This document shows positions 1 to 11,200 of a stretch of 64,000 bases of DNA, piece by piece. The stretch is taken from NCBI GenBank assembly GCA_032358255.1, contig JAULBX010029046.1:124001-188000 (forward strand), written 5' to 3'. The DNA comes from Heterotrichella gracilis. Its lineage: Eukaryota > Sar > Xanthophyceae > Tribonematales > Xanthonemataceae. Position numbers and translations under genes: made by a program. The notes under the pieces are model-generated. The model did not search any database and was not told the origin of the DNA. It saw only the letters and a list, made by a program, of their open reading frames with translations. Numbering within the stretch: position 1 is the first letter of the stretch; each line of letters opens with the position of its first letter.

Positions 1-842
1 CGCTACACTAGCCCCTCTGCTGACCGCAACACAATGGTGACGGTGCTCAACTACGAGGCGCCCACAGCCCCACCTGGCCCGGCAGACAGGCAGCAGCGGG
101 CCTCGACGTCCTCCTATGGGCATGGCTACCCAACAATTGCAGGTGGGTCAGTTCATGCTTTCTGCAAGCTTCCACTGTGTACCTTGATAGGGAATCGCAA
201 GTAGCAAGCAGTTGTTTGCAAACGTTGAGACCCTATTGTATGGTGCAGGCATCGCCGGGGCGCGCCCTGTTGCCGAGCCCGAGACTGTCAAAGTGGATTA
301 TGGTGCGCAGTATTTTGCCAGCTCAGGCTACAACCCACGGCTGTCTGAGCAGCAGGCTGGCAGCACCTCATCTACAGATACATACCACCCTCCCCAGCAG
401 TCGTACGGCGCGGCGCAGTACCAGCCTGCCCCCGCGCCTGTGCAGCAGCAGCCTTCAGCAGGATACGGCGCACAGCCAAACTACCTGGACGAGGCTGCGC
501 AGCACTGGTATGCGCAGCAGGGCTCCCAGGCCACCGCGTACCCAGTCCAGGTAAAGACATGCTGCAGTCGAGTCGTGCATACATCAGTCTGATTGCCAAG
601 GCGATATCAGCTCCAGCCTCGTTTACCAGAATGCTACAATCTGTGAGCATGGTAGTCAGCTTGCCAAATCGCCATTGACCCATTTGTGCTGTGCCCCGCA
701 GCAACCGGCCGCTGCCGCCCCACCGGCCATGCCTCCCATGCCGCCAAGTGCGTGGCAGATGCACTATGCAGGCGATGGCAGGCCATACTACTTCAACCCA
801 CAATCAGGCTTGACACAGTGGGAAGCCCCAGCTGGGATGTGA
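1..842 (+). CDS. WW-domain protein, C-terminal part (5' end outside window)
   Basis: Three exons are visible: 1-142, 249-550 and 702-842 (TGA), all with GT-AG borders and continuous phase. The middle exon encodes a long Gln/Pro/Tyr/Ala-rich low-complexity stretch. The last exon ends in a WW domain placed at the very C-terminus: a first Trp in SAWQMHY, then GRPYYFN, then the second Trp and Pro in LTQWEAP. WW domains bind proline-rich peptides; paired with a Q/P-rich disordered region they are common in splicing and transcription factors, but the N-terminal part that would define the family is off the window. I do not assign a family. The WW domain is clear; the cellular role is not. Confidence 0.75.
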
Positions 843-1489
843 AGTCAGAAAATAGCACCATTTGGCAGCCTTCAGATAGCTTTCTGCAAGTCCATATTGG
901 CGATGCGATAGCAGCGGAACTCACTGCTGGTATTGGGGCATTTGCGTTGCGGACAGTACCATTCTGCTTGCAGACAAACTTTGTTGTCGTACTTTCAACA
1001 TTATAGGTATGCTGGCACCGGTGCGTGGTGATTGGGAGTTGTGGAGTGGATCATGTTGAGCCCGGGCCAGGCATGAGTGCTGAAGGCTTTTGAATGTTGT
1101 CTTCTGCCACTACAATCGTGCTCCTGTTTGCTGAGTGTGTGGCAGGAGGGTGGGCCATTGTGCAGCAAAGGCCAAAATGTTTATTGTAATATTGCATCCC
1201 AATTATCCCAATCCCAGTCCCAAACAGGTGTCCCTTGGGGATTATTAATGTTGTGTATGGGATCATGTGATTGCTGACATCAGCTTTCCATTTTAAGCCC
1301 TTTGCGGCCCGCAAGCCGTGCTGCAAGAATCCAGATCCAAGTAGGCGTACGGCCCACCCTTTATCTTGAGCTCTGTTCGCACAGGAACGCCTTGATGCAA
1401 AGGTGTTGAATCGGACTTTGTGAAGTGATTCAACCCTTGAGGTCCCTAGCCAGCCCTGACGCTCGATTGCCCAGGTGGCGGTAGCAGAT
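843..1489. other. Intergenic: 3' flank of WW gene and 5' flank of PRK
   Basis: No coding exon was recognised. It should hold the 3'UTR of the upstream gene and the promoter and 5'UTR of phosphoribulokinase. No convincing TATA box or other element was found. Confidence 0.5.
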
Positions 1490-4072
1490 ATGGCAATGAA
1501 CGCTAGGTATGGGGTGACGTGCCTTGTGGCACTATAAGCTGCACTGCAACAGAACGCAAAGCATCTGCTTTCCCCGGCACCAAGGGTAGTGTGGGTGGCA
1601 CTGTAGATGACGTCGCGATGCCCACGGTTGCTAGCGAGTGATCACGCCGTCTAGGGGTTGCATGTGCGAATACTGCTAAGCTGATCATCACCCTAGTTGT
1701 TAACGGGCCGCATCTGACGTGTTTTGCAGGGCCAGCACCCTCTCCAGCAGCTCCTTCTTCAAGGTATGCTAGTTTCACTGGGGATGTAGCCTTTCCAAGC
1801 TCTTGCGCTATTCGACGTACAGGTTACTGAGTGGTTTGCCTTGTTGCAGGGAGACTGCCGTCTGTCGCGCCAGGGCGTGCAGGTATGCTTTGCAGCTCAA
1901 CGCTCTTTCTCGTGCTTGCCCTAATGGTCTATCCTACCTTTCGGATATAATGCGTTGTTCTTGGTGTGCCAACCTGAATTGCCTTGCAGGCTCGCGGTGG
2001 AAACGCTCGCAATGCCCGCGTGCTGGTGGTGAGGGCAGCAGACGACAAGGTCATCGTTATTGGCCTGGCCGCTGATTCAGGTACTGCTCACTCTCGCATT
2101 GTCCCTGCTGTCTGGATACTCTTGTCGCTTTATACTCGTTCGCTGCTGGGGTCTGTGGGTGGGATGTTTCGGAGGCTAAACCGTGCAGTGTGCTGTGCAG
2201 GATGTGGCAAGTCCACCTTCATGCGTCGCATGACTGGCATCTTCGGTGGAAGCCCCAAGCCACCACAAGGTGACTTGAGCTGGGGGCTGGGGGCAATGGA
2301 GTACTCAGCTGCAGTGAATATTGCCCCTGTATTGCAAGCAATGCTGCAAGTACCAATGCAGCAACGTTGGGTGGTGGGCACCTGAGGGTGGTCGGCAGCA
2401 ATAGGGGGCGGCCCTTCACTAGTGCTGTGCCACTTCAACATATACACTAGTTGGGACATATGGAAGTACACCCTTCACCTGGTTCCACACTGCGAATGGG
2501 GTGGCCTCTGAGCGTGGGCTGTGTGCTCCATATAGGCGGCAACCCCGACTCCAACACCCTGCTGTCTGACATGACCACCGTCATCTGCCTGGACGACTAC
2601 CACTCGCTGGACAGGTATGGCCGCAAGGAGGCAGCGGTGACCGCCCTGGCACCCGAGGCCCAGAACTTTGACCTGATGTACGAGCAGGTCAAGGCCCTGA
2701 AGGAGGGCAAGTCGGTGCAGAAGCCCATCTACAACCACGTCAGCGGCCTGCTGGACCCACCAGAAGAGATCCAGGCACCCAAGGTGACTTTTGGCCTTGT
2801 GTGCCCCTGTCAGGGATGACAATATCTTGTATTATTGGCGTCATCCATGCAAGGGCCTGGCTGCGCATCTGGCTGTAGTTCTGGAATGCATGTCGCAGGG
2901 TACCTTATGAATGGGGCACAGGCGTGACGTGCTGGTGTGGGCATGCAGATCCTGGTGATCGAGGGCCTGCACCCCTTCTTCGATGAGCGCGTTGAGGAGC
3001 TGTGCGACTTCAAGATCTACCTGGACATCTCCGACGACGTCAAGTTTGCCTGGAAGATCCAGCGCGACATGGCTGAGCGCGGCCACTCCCTGGAGTCCAT
3101 CAAGGCCTCCATCGAGGCCCGCAAGCCCGACTTCGATGCATACATCGACCCACAGAAGATCAAGGCAGACATGATTGTCCAGGTGCGCCGCTACCTCCTC
3201 TTGACTGTGCATCGACTTGAAACCTTTAAGGTTTAGGGTTTTACAATTCAAGTACCCTCCTGGGGTTTAAAACGTTCACATCAGTTGTAATTATAATTAT
3301 AATGCCGCCTCACTCTTGGCCCTGCGCAGGTACTGAGGAACATTGCTGTGGCCTTTATGCATGCATGTTCCGCACATTTTCCCGCTGGCACTGAGTGGTC
3401 GCCCTTTCCCTGCAGGTGCTGCCCACCCAGCTGATCCCCGGCGACAACGAGGGCACCGTGCTGCGCGTGCGCCTGATCCAAAAGGAGGGCAGCGAGCTGT
3501 TCAACCCCGTGTACCTGTTTGACGAGGGCTCCACCATCTCCTGGATCCCATGCGGGCGCAAGCTGACGTGCTCGTACCCAGGCATCAAGTTCTTCTATGG
3601 CCCAGACACCTGGTATGGACAGGAGGTACGTACGCTGCGCAGCAGCAAGAAAGCTACCTTAAAACTCTTGAACGATTCCCGCCATTTTCTCCTGTATGTA
3701 TTAGACCTCCAACACCTCTTGCTTGACTAAATAAACTGATGAATGTTTACGGAGCCTATTTGTGCCTGGTGTATGCGCGCCGTTTTCTGAAGGAGAATCT
3801 GGTGTATAACTTCTCCTTGCTCCCGCTCCCCGCAGGTGTCTGTCCTGGAGATGGACGGCCAGTTTGACAAGCTGGAGGAGCTGATCTACGTGGAGAGCCA
3901 CCTGAGCGCCACCGGCGCCAAGTTCTACGGTGAGATCACCCAGCAAATGCTGAAGAACGGCGCCTTCCCCGGCTCCAACAACGGCACCGGCCTGTTCCAG
4001 ACCCTCATCGGCCTCAAGGTCCGCGAGGTGTATGAGAAGATTACCGAGAAGGAGATTGTGCCAGTGGCATAA
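1490..4072 (+). CDS. PRK: Phosphoribulokinase, chloroplast precursor
   Basis: Calvin-cycle enzyme that phosphorylates ribulose 5-phosphate with ATP to give RuBP in the chloroplast stroma. Nine exons: 1490-1506, 1730-1763, 1850-1882, 1990-2080, 2201-2269, 2536-2783, 2949-3182, 3416-3625 and 3836-4072, giving 390 residues. The first four exons encode a Ser/Ala/Arg-rich transit peptide. The P-loop GCGKST carries the first redox-regulatory Cys and VICLDDYH the second, so thioredoxin/CP12 control is expected. The C-terminal Cys pair is also present (WIPCGRKLTC). ILVIEGLHPFFD and FYGPDTWYG are family signatures. Length and sequence fit algal and plant PRK throughout. The start ATG is followed by a second in-frame ATG two codons later; either may be used. 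Confidence 0.97.
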
Positions 4073-5280
4073 GCAGCTCTTGCGCCGCACGTGCGATGGG
4101 AAACCCTAATTAGGGTAGAGGCAGAGGCAGCACACAGGACCAGGGGAGCATGCAGCGCCTGCTCAGCGCCGGGTGTGTTGCGTGTCTGATTCAGTCAGTT
4201 TACTGTTAGTGATGGCAACTGTCAGCCCCAGCATGGGACTCAGCTGGCGCTGCCTGGTTGTTGAGCCTTGAATGACGCCTTCCTGGCTTGGCGGCTTTTG
4301 GGGAGCTTTCGTGTCGGAATGGCAGGATATCTTGCATACGAGAAGATTACCGCGTCAGCTATGTTTTGTGCATAAAAGCTCTGGAAAAACTTTCTTTATT
4401 TTGCAGAACCTTGCAGCCGCTGTCCATAAGGTTCTTGTACATTTCTCCAGTATGCTGCGTGCCACAAATATGGAGATTATTGTCTCCACCGCTGTAAGAA
4501 TGGCTGTTGCGATGGCCTCGATGGGTACCAAGCAACATGCCACACAAAAAATTGCGCCACCAGCTTTCTCACCCGCCGTTTTGCTGTACCTGCCACACCG
4601 TGCTGAGCACGTCCGTTGACTGCAAAAAATCCAGGCCTGTCTTGACTCAGCAATGCCATCCCTGAGTCATCAATGTGAAGTGCACCATAACTTTGAAGGA
4701 GCTGCAGGGCCTGCCTGATCAGCCTGGCTGATCAGCTCCGAGCCAATTCAATGACTGAATGCCAACCAATCTTGCCACCAGTAATCCCTCTCATGAGAAG
4801 TTAAGCTCTAGACTCTAGAGCTTGAAGCTGTTACAGTTTTGGCCTGACAGGTAGATGACTGGCCTGGCCCACTGGGAGTGGAGCCAAAGCAGTGCACTGC
4901 CATGGCAGCATGCTGTCTAACTTAGTGTGCAAACTGCTGCCGCCGTGGCAGGCAAGGCAAGGCTCAGGTTTTATACATTAGCGGCTAGCAGCCACGTCCT
5001 GTATCATAGCGGCATTGGCCAGACGTCTCCTTAATTTGCTGTCATTGCTAAATAAATTATTGACACCCCAGATGTGTCCTAGATCATTCCTTGGTCGTTG
5101 ATATAAGCCTTGCTGCAGTTAACAATGCCATTCAAAGACCTCGGAGGTGCCCACGCCCCCAAAGGCCAGCCGAATCCCCACCAATCCCCCCCCACCACCC
5201 CTGCATGCATATGCTTCTCGTGGCAGCAACCCCAGCACCACACACCCCTGGCCTGCTTCCTGGGAAAGCCATACACGCGC
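4073..5280. other. Convergent intergenic region between PRK and COG1
   Basis: Should hold both 3'UTRs. No coding exon was recognised. It contains short inverted repeats, including a perfect 10-bp-arm hairpin at 4803-4823. Confidence 0.5.
4803..4823. repeat. Perfect 10-bp inverted repeat, 1-nt spacer
   Basis: AAGCTCTAGA, one C, then its exact reverse complement. It lies in the convergent 3' flanks of PRK and COG1. A palindromic CTGATCAG pair is also nearby at about 4715-4735. A role in 3'-end formation is only a guess. Confidence 0.6.
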
Positions 5281-8200
5281 CTAGCTGCGTATCTTTGAGA
5301 AGAGCGAGGTGAAGCCGATGTCCCCGATGCTTTGCTGCGCCATGGCTGTCATCTCCGCCGCCTTGTCGCCCAGCATGTTGCCAAAGGTGGTCAGGCGCTG
5401 GCTGCTGAACTTGCTCTGCAGCATTTCAAGGGTGGTGGAGGAGGCAGAGCCAAACTCGTCCACGTTGGCCTGGGGGGCGGGAGGGATGGAGGTGATTAGG
5501 GGGGTGGGATGCTCAGGGGGAGGGATGCTCAGGGGGAGGGCAAGCAGCTACGGTGGGGGTAATCGCCATGTAGATGCATGACCTGGTTTTTAATGAGTTT
5601 GCCCTGTCTAGGTTTGGCAGCGCCAGGTGCATGGCTGGCATACATGCTCGCTCGCATTTGCCATGTTATGCTGGCCAAAACCCCCCTCTGTTTTCCATAT
5701 TCCTTCACATACACACTGCAATGGCTTTGCATGTTGGATTCCCCCCACATGATAATTATACAATTTGTCATCCCGCAGCCTGCCACACGCACCTGGGCAC
5801 CCAGCGGCGAGATCTTGCCCTCCCCAATGTTTGCAAACGCATACTCCCCAGCCAGATCCGCGGCCCGCGAGGATGGCGGCTGCGCGCTGTCCGACATGCG
5901 CTCCGCCCAGGTGCGCTTGCGCGTCATGCCCGACGGGAGCGACGAGGGGGTCGACACGGGGAGGTAAGAGAAGCGGGGCGCGCCCGTGGCTAGGGTCATC
6001 ACGTTGGCGTCGGCGCTGGCGGCGGACTTGAACGACACCTGAAACGCACATACAGGGTTCTCTTTCAGTTGTTTTCCCGAGGCCCTTATTTCATTTCAGA
6101 ACTCAGTTGGCTTTGAATTCTTGCCTTGAGTGATAGGCAAGGCCAGCAACGATTAAGGCAGGAGAATTTTGTAGGGATATGTGACGCACACGCGCAGGGA
6201 CAGGTGGGTTGTGAAAAGGGCGCCAGGTAAGGTGGCGCAGGGAGCACAGCCTACTCAGTTGTCATAATGGCTGCTGTACGTAACCACGCGCCAAGCATGA
6301 CAGGCCAGGTGTTTGGATAAGGGGGCAATGAAGGTGCCAGCCAGTGCACACTCCTGTCCCTGCCACGTATGCCGTGCCAAGCATCACATGGCAAGGCATC
6401 AGCGGCATGCCAAGCATCTTCACTCACCACCTTTAACCGCACCCCAACACAGCCTCCTCCCCTACACCCCCCACCCCCTTCCTCCACACACACACTCACG
6501 TCCTGGTACATCCTGTTGAGCTGCATGAGCGCGCCAAACAGCACCCCGCATCTGGAGTAGTACTGCTGCTCAGCTGCCCACAGGAAGGGCTCGTAGGTGG
6601 CCCAGTCGATGGGGTCAAGGCGGTCAGACAGCGCCTCCTCAAGCTGGACGCCTGTGCGCGCATGCTGGGCCACGGCTGCAGCTATCTGCGGGTCCTTGGA
6701 GGGGGGCCTGTGGGTATTGGGGATGGGGTCAGGTTTGCTGGGGATTCCAGAAGGGAACGGGGATTGGGAATTTTAGCTGGGACGCTAGTTTGGAGTGCGG
6801 GGAGGGGGGTTCAGGCGGGATGTGGGTCTGAAGAGCTGGCAGGTGGATGCCTGGACGCACCCATGTAAATGTCAATGTGGACATTTGTATGGCTGGTGCA
6901 ACACCAGGAGCACCACACAGGAGGGGCCACACATCACCATGCAGTTGCAGACACTGTCTGAAGAGTGACTCCTCGAGATGCATGTGCGCACCAATTGCAT
7001 CACCCACAGCAGCTACAGTAAAGTACTAAAGTAACCTTTGCAGCACAAATTGTAGACATGTTTAGGAACAAAACAAATGCTTTTCTACCGTAGATGTTTT
7101 ACATCACATGTTTCCCCCCTGATTTGCATGGTCTTTTTGCACCCCACCGCCAGCCCCCCACCTTGCGCCCGCCCCCCCTGCCCCGTACAGCGCCGCCCTG
7201 TTGCTGTCAGTCACCGGCAGCGCCCCTGACAGCATGTCCCTCAGCAGTCGCACGTCAAACAGCAGCTGGAGCACGCCCTTCTCGGACAGGCTCTCCGCAA
7301 GGGGGGCGCCTGGCGCCAGCAGGGAGCGCAGGTGGGCCAGCAGGCATGTGAGGAGCGCCCACCCGAAGATGTGCAGCGCGGCGGGGGTGATATTGTGACC
7401 GCCTGCGGAGGGGGTGGGAGGGACATGGAGTTGAAGCACTTGCATGGGGAGGGGCACCCAGGCCACCGGGGGATGGGGCAGACCGCAAGCAATATAACAG
7501 CAATAACAGTCGTTGGGCCCACATCCAAGCACATCCACATACGGTGGGTTTAAATGTACATTTTTAAAACCAAAATATACCATTGGGACGGGGTGCAACG
7601 GGCTGTTCATCATTATTCTGTTTCTGAAATGTATTCTGTTGTACCGGTGCCGTTCGTTCCGCCATCGCCATCGCACCAGCCACAGACCAGGCTCAAAGCC
7701 CCGCATGCGCACCATACCAGCCACAATCCCGGCGCCTAGGCCCGCCCAGCCGGCCACCACGCCCCCTCCCCCACCCCCCGGCACCACCAGTGCCCCACCC
7801 CACTCCACCCACCTGCTCTCTGCACCTCCGCAGTGGCTGTCAGCGCAAACAGCAGCACCGCGGGCGAGGGCGTCGCCGGCAGGTCAAAGCGCATCTCCAT
7901 GGCCCCATCCGCCTCATCTACCCCATCCTCCTGGCGCAGCACAGTCTCCTGCCAGCAGCGCAGCGCGACGGGGGAGAACAGCGCGGGGTCGACCGAGAAT
8001 TGTGCCACCAGGCCCGCGCTGAGTGCCGCCGCTGCCCAGGTTGCCCACGCCTCGTATGCCGCCTGCGCCACTGCCAGGAACTGGGACTGCACCTGCTCCA
8101 ACTGAGCGCTGCTGGTGGACCTGCGTGGGATGGGCGTGGGTTCAGGGTTCACACTCAGGGTTTAGGGTTAGGGTAGCCAGCATGCGGGCTGGGCGCTGCT

Positions 8201-11200
8201 GGTGGACCTGCAGAGGAGGGGCGTGAGTTTAGGGTTTACACTTGAGACTAGGGTTTAGGGTTGTAGGGATGCGGGCTGGGCGCTGCTGCCAGACATGCTG
8301 GGAGGCAGGGAGTACCTGTAAAGGAGTAATTTTACAGGGGGAAATATGGGGAGGTCACGCCAGACACGGACACGCATGGGCTTCCGCTGCACAGGCTGCC
8401 CGCACCATCCCAGGGCCGTACCTTTGCGTTGGTGCAGGCGTGGTCCTTGGGCGCAGCCTGTGAGCACCCCCTGTGCCCGCCACCAGGTCGCGCCAGGCCT
8501 CGGGGGTGCCAGACACCTGCAGGGGGAGGGTATGTGTGTATGTGGAGGGATTCAGGATGTGGGGGGAGGGCAGCGGAAGGGGGCACGCACATCAGGCAGG
8601 GAACCAGCTCTGGGTGGACCAGTTGTACCATGGCAGCACACCAGCATCCGCGCATAAGAGCCGTGCCTATTGTCAACCGTAGCAACAGCCTGCACAGCAA
8701 CGCCGACCACGACACAGGCGCTGCGACCATTTGCCAGACACGCCATGCAACACGCATCAGCCAGGCGCGCACCAGACACAGACCCCACCCCCCGCCCAGG
8801 CCCCCTCCTCATCGCCAGCACAATGACCCCCTAATTTGTCAGACCCCCACACAGTCTCCGCACACCCACCCCCTCCTCACCGTCAGCGCGATGACCCCCT
8901 CCTCCGCCAGGCACGCGCACAGCTGCCCCACCAGCAGCACCCGCTCGACCACACCCGCGCTGGGCGCCACCGCCATGCCCTCCTGCAGCTCCGCCAGCCG
9001 CTCCCCTAGGTGCACAGCCATATTGGCTGCAGCCTGCGCGGCCCGCTGCTGCACGTAGGGGTGCAGCACGGAGCGGCGGGAGGGGGCGGGTGGGGCGGTG
9101 GGGTGTTGGGCCGGGGTGGGGTGCAGCTCGGGGAAGAGGGGGTTATCATACGGTGTGGGTGCGGGGAGGGTGTCCCCTAGGAGGAGGAGTGCGCCGCGTA
9201 GGGTTTCTGTGAGGGAGTCTGCCACGCCGCGCTGAATGGCGGCCACGTGGGTTTGCCAGCCTGGAGGGGGCCAGACCAGGGCATGGTCAGAGAGAAGAAG
9301 GGTGTGTGGTTGTGCGTGTACGAGAGGGAGTGTGTTGCAGCATGGTCAGCCAGAGGACCGTGGGAGTCTGTATGCATAAGTGGGCATGGTGCAAGCACGT
9401 GGGTGTCAGTACAACTGTGTGCACGTGTGTGCCATAACATGGCAATGAACCTTGCTCTTGGGACAAACAAGGGCAGGCGCCCATCCAGCACCATCGCCAC
9501 CCCCCATGTCCCACCCCTCACCACAACCTCATACCTGGCTCCCTGGGCAATGCCCCACCAGTACCATCCATGCCTGCTAGATCCAGACCCGATGCCCCAC
9601 TGCGCGCGCTGTCCAGCCCCTCCCCCCCCTCCTGTCCACCAAACAGCGCCCCCAGTGCCACCTGCGGCAGCACCTCGGGCCATGTGGCGGCCAGGTAGCC
9701 ACCCACAGGGGCGGCGCTGGAGGAGGCGGAGGACTGCATCGAAAGGGTCGGAAGTGAGTACATACGCAAGTTCTAAGACGGAAACAATGCTTATCATGTA
9801 CTAGATGTACCGAATGCAAATCTCCAATACACATTATATATTTCTGAAGGCTTTCTGAACGCTGAAGCACCCTTGCCAAGGGCATTGGATAAACCTTTGC
9901 TACTATTTCCTTTTGTTTCCATCCCCTTTTTTCTTTCAAAACATATTCCTGATGCATTTTTCTTGTAACCCATTACCCAATCAATACCCACTCCTTTCTC
10001 ATAGTTTAAGGTCATAGTCACAGTCACATAGTCACAGTCACAGAAAAGTGTTCACCTGCATGATCTCCTCCAGCGGGTCCCTGAGCCTCCCCTCCGCCTC
10101 CTCCAGCGCTATCTCCATGCACGCCTTGGCGCGCCCCACCAGCGCACCCTCAAACACCGCGCCCCACAGCGCCAGCGGGCGGTGCAGCACGTGCGCGCAC
10201 ACGTCCTCCCAGGTGGCGGGCAGGGGGGCGGGGGCGGGGGTGGAGGGGAGCTCCCAGGCAGGGCGGGGGGCAGGGGGCCTGCGGGGGGTGTATGGGGAAG
10301 GGATCAGTGGGGTGCGGTGCGTGTGGTCCACAGTGGCCGTCCAGCAGAGTCAGCAGAATTAATAGCATTGCAGAACATTTGATAACATGCACTTGTGGTT
10401 CCACCTGATCCCACCTCACACCCGCCACAGCGCGTGCCCTGTACCTCTATCACCAAGGTAATCTATGTGAATCACATAATGTGATGGTGGTACAAGTGTC
10501 CATGCCCATGTACCGCCATTGCCACACACCTGGTGGCCGCCCCGCCAACCCCGGAGGGCGCATAGCCGTCGATGCACTTGCGCACAGCCGCCTCGGTTGC
10601 CGCCAGCTGCTCGGCACGTGTGCATGAGGTGAGCAGCAGCCCGCCTCGTTCCGCCACCTGGCGAGTGACCTGGTCTAGCCACGTGTTGCAGGCGGCTGCC
10701 ACGTCAGCGGGGGCCAGGGGGGACAGGCGGGTGCGGGTGGCGGCCAGCAGGTCCTGGGGAGGGGGGGGTGGAGGTGAATAGGGGAGGGGGAGGATTGCAT
10801 GGTATTGTTGTTTTGATGCCCATGTGGTTGTGAAGAACTGAGTGGTGCAGCATGCAAAGCCGTGGGGAGGAGTTTCGCTTCCCTGTACCTGGGTGCGCCC
10901 ACCAGCTTCATGCAGAAAAATGTCTGAATTCAGCATTTGAGGTTAAGTGCCTCCCAGAAAATGCATCGTTAGGATTCAGGATTTAGGGTTACCTACCTCC
11001 CACGCCTGCACCTCTGCGCGCGCCGCATCCTTACCCCCCGCCCCCGGCATGGGCCCAAACAACAGCTCACTGCTGCTCACGCCATCCTCCAGGGCTTTTG
11101 CCGTTACCAAGGGGGGTGAGGAGGGGTCTGAGGGGAGGAAGAGCTCGCCCGCCTGGTGGATGGTGGCCTGGATGGCGTTGGCCACCTGCAGAGGGGGGCA

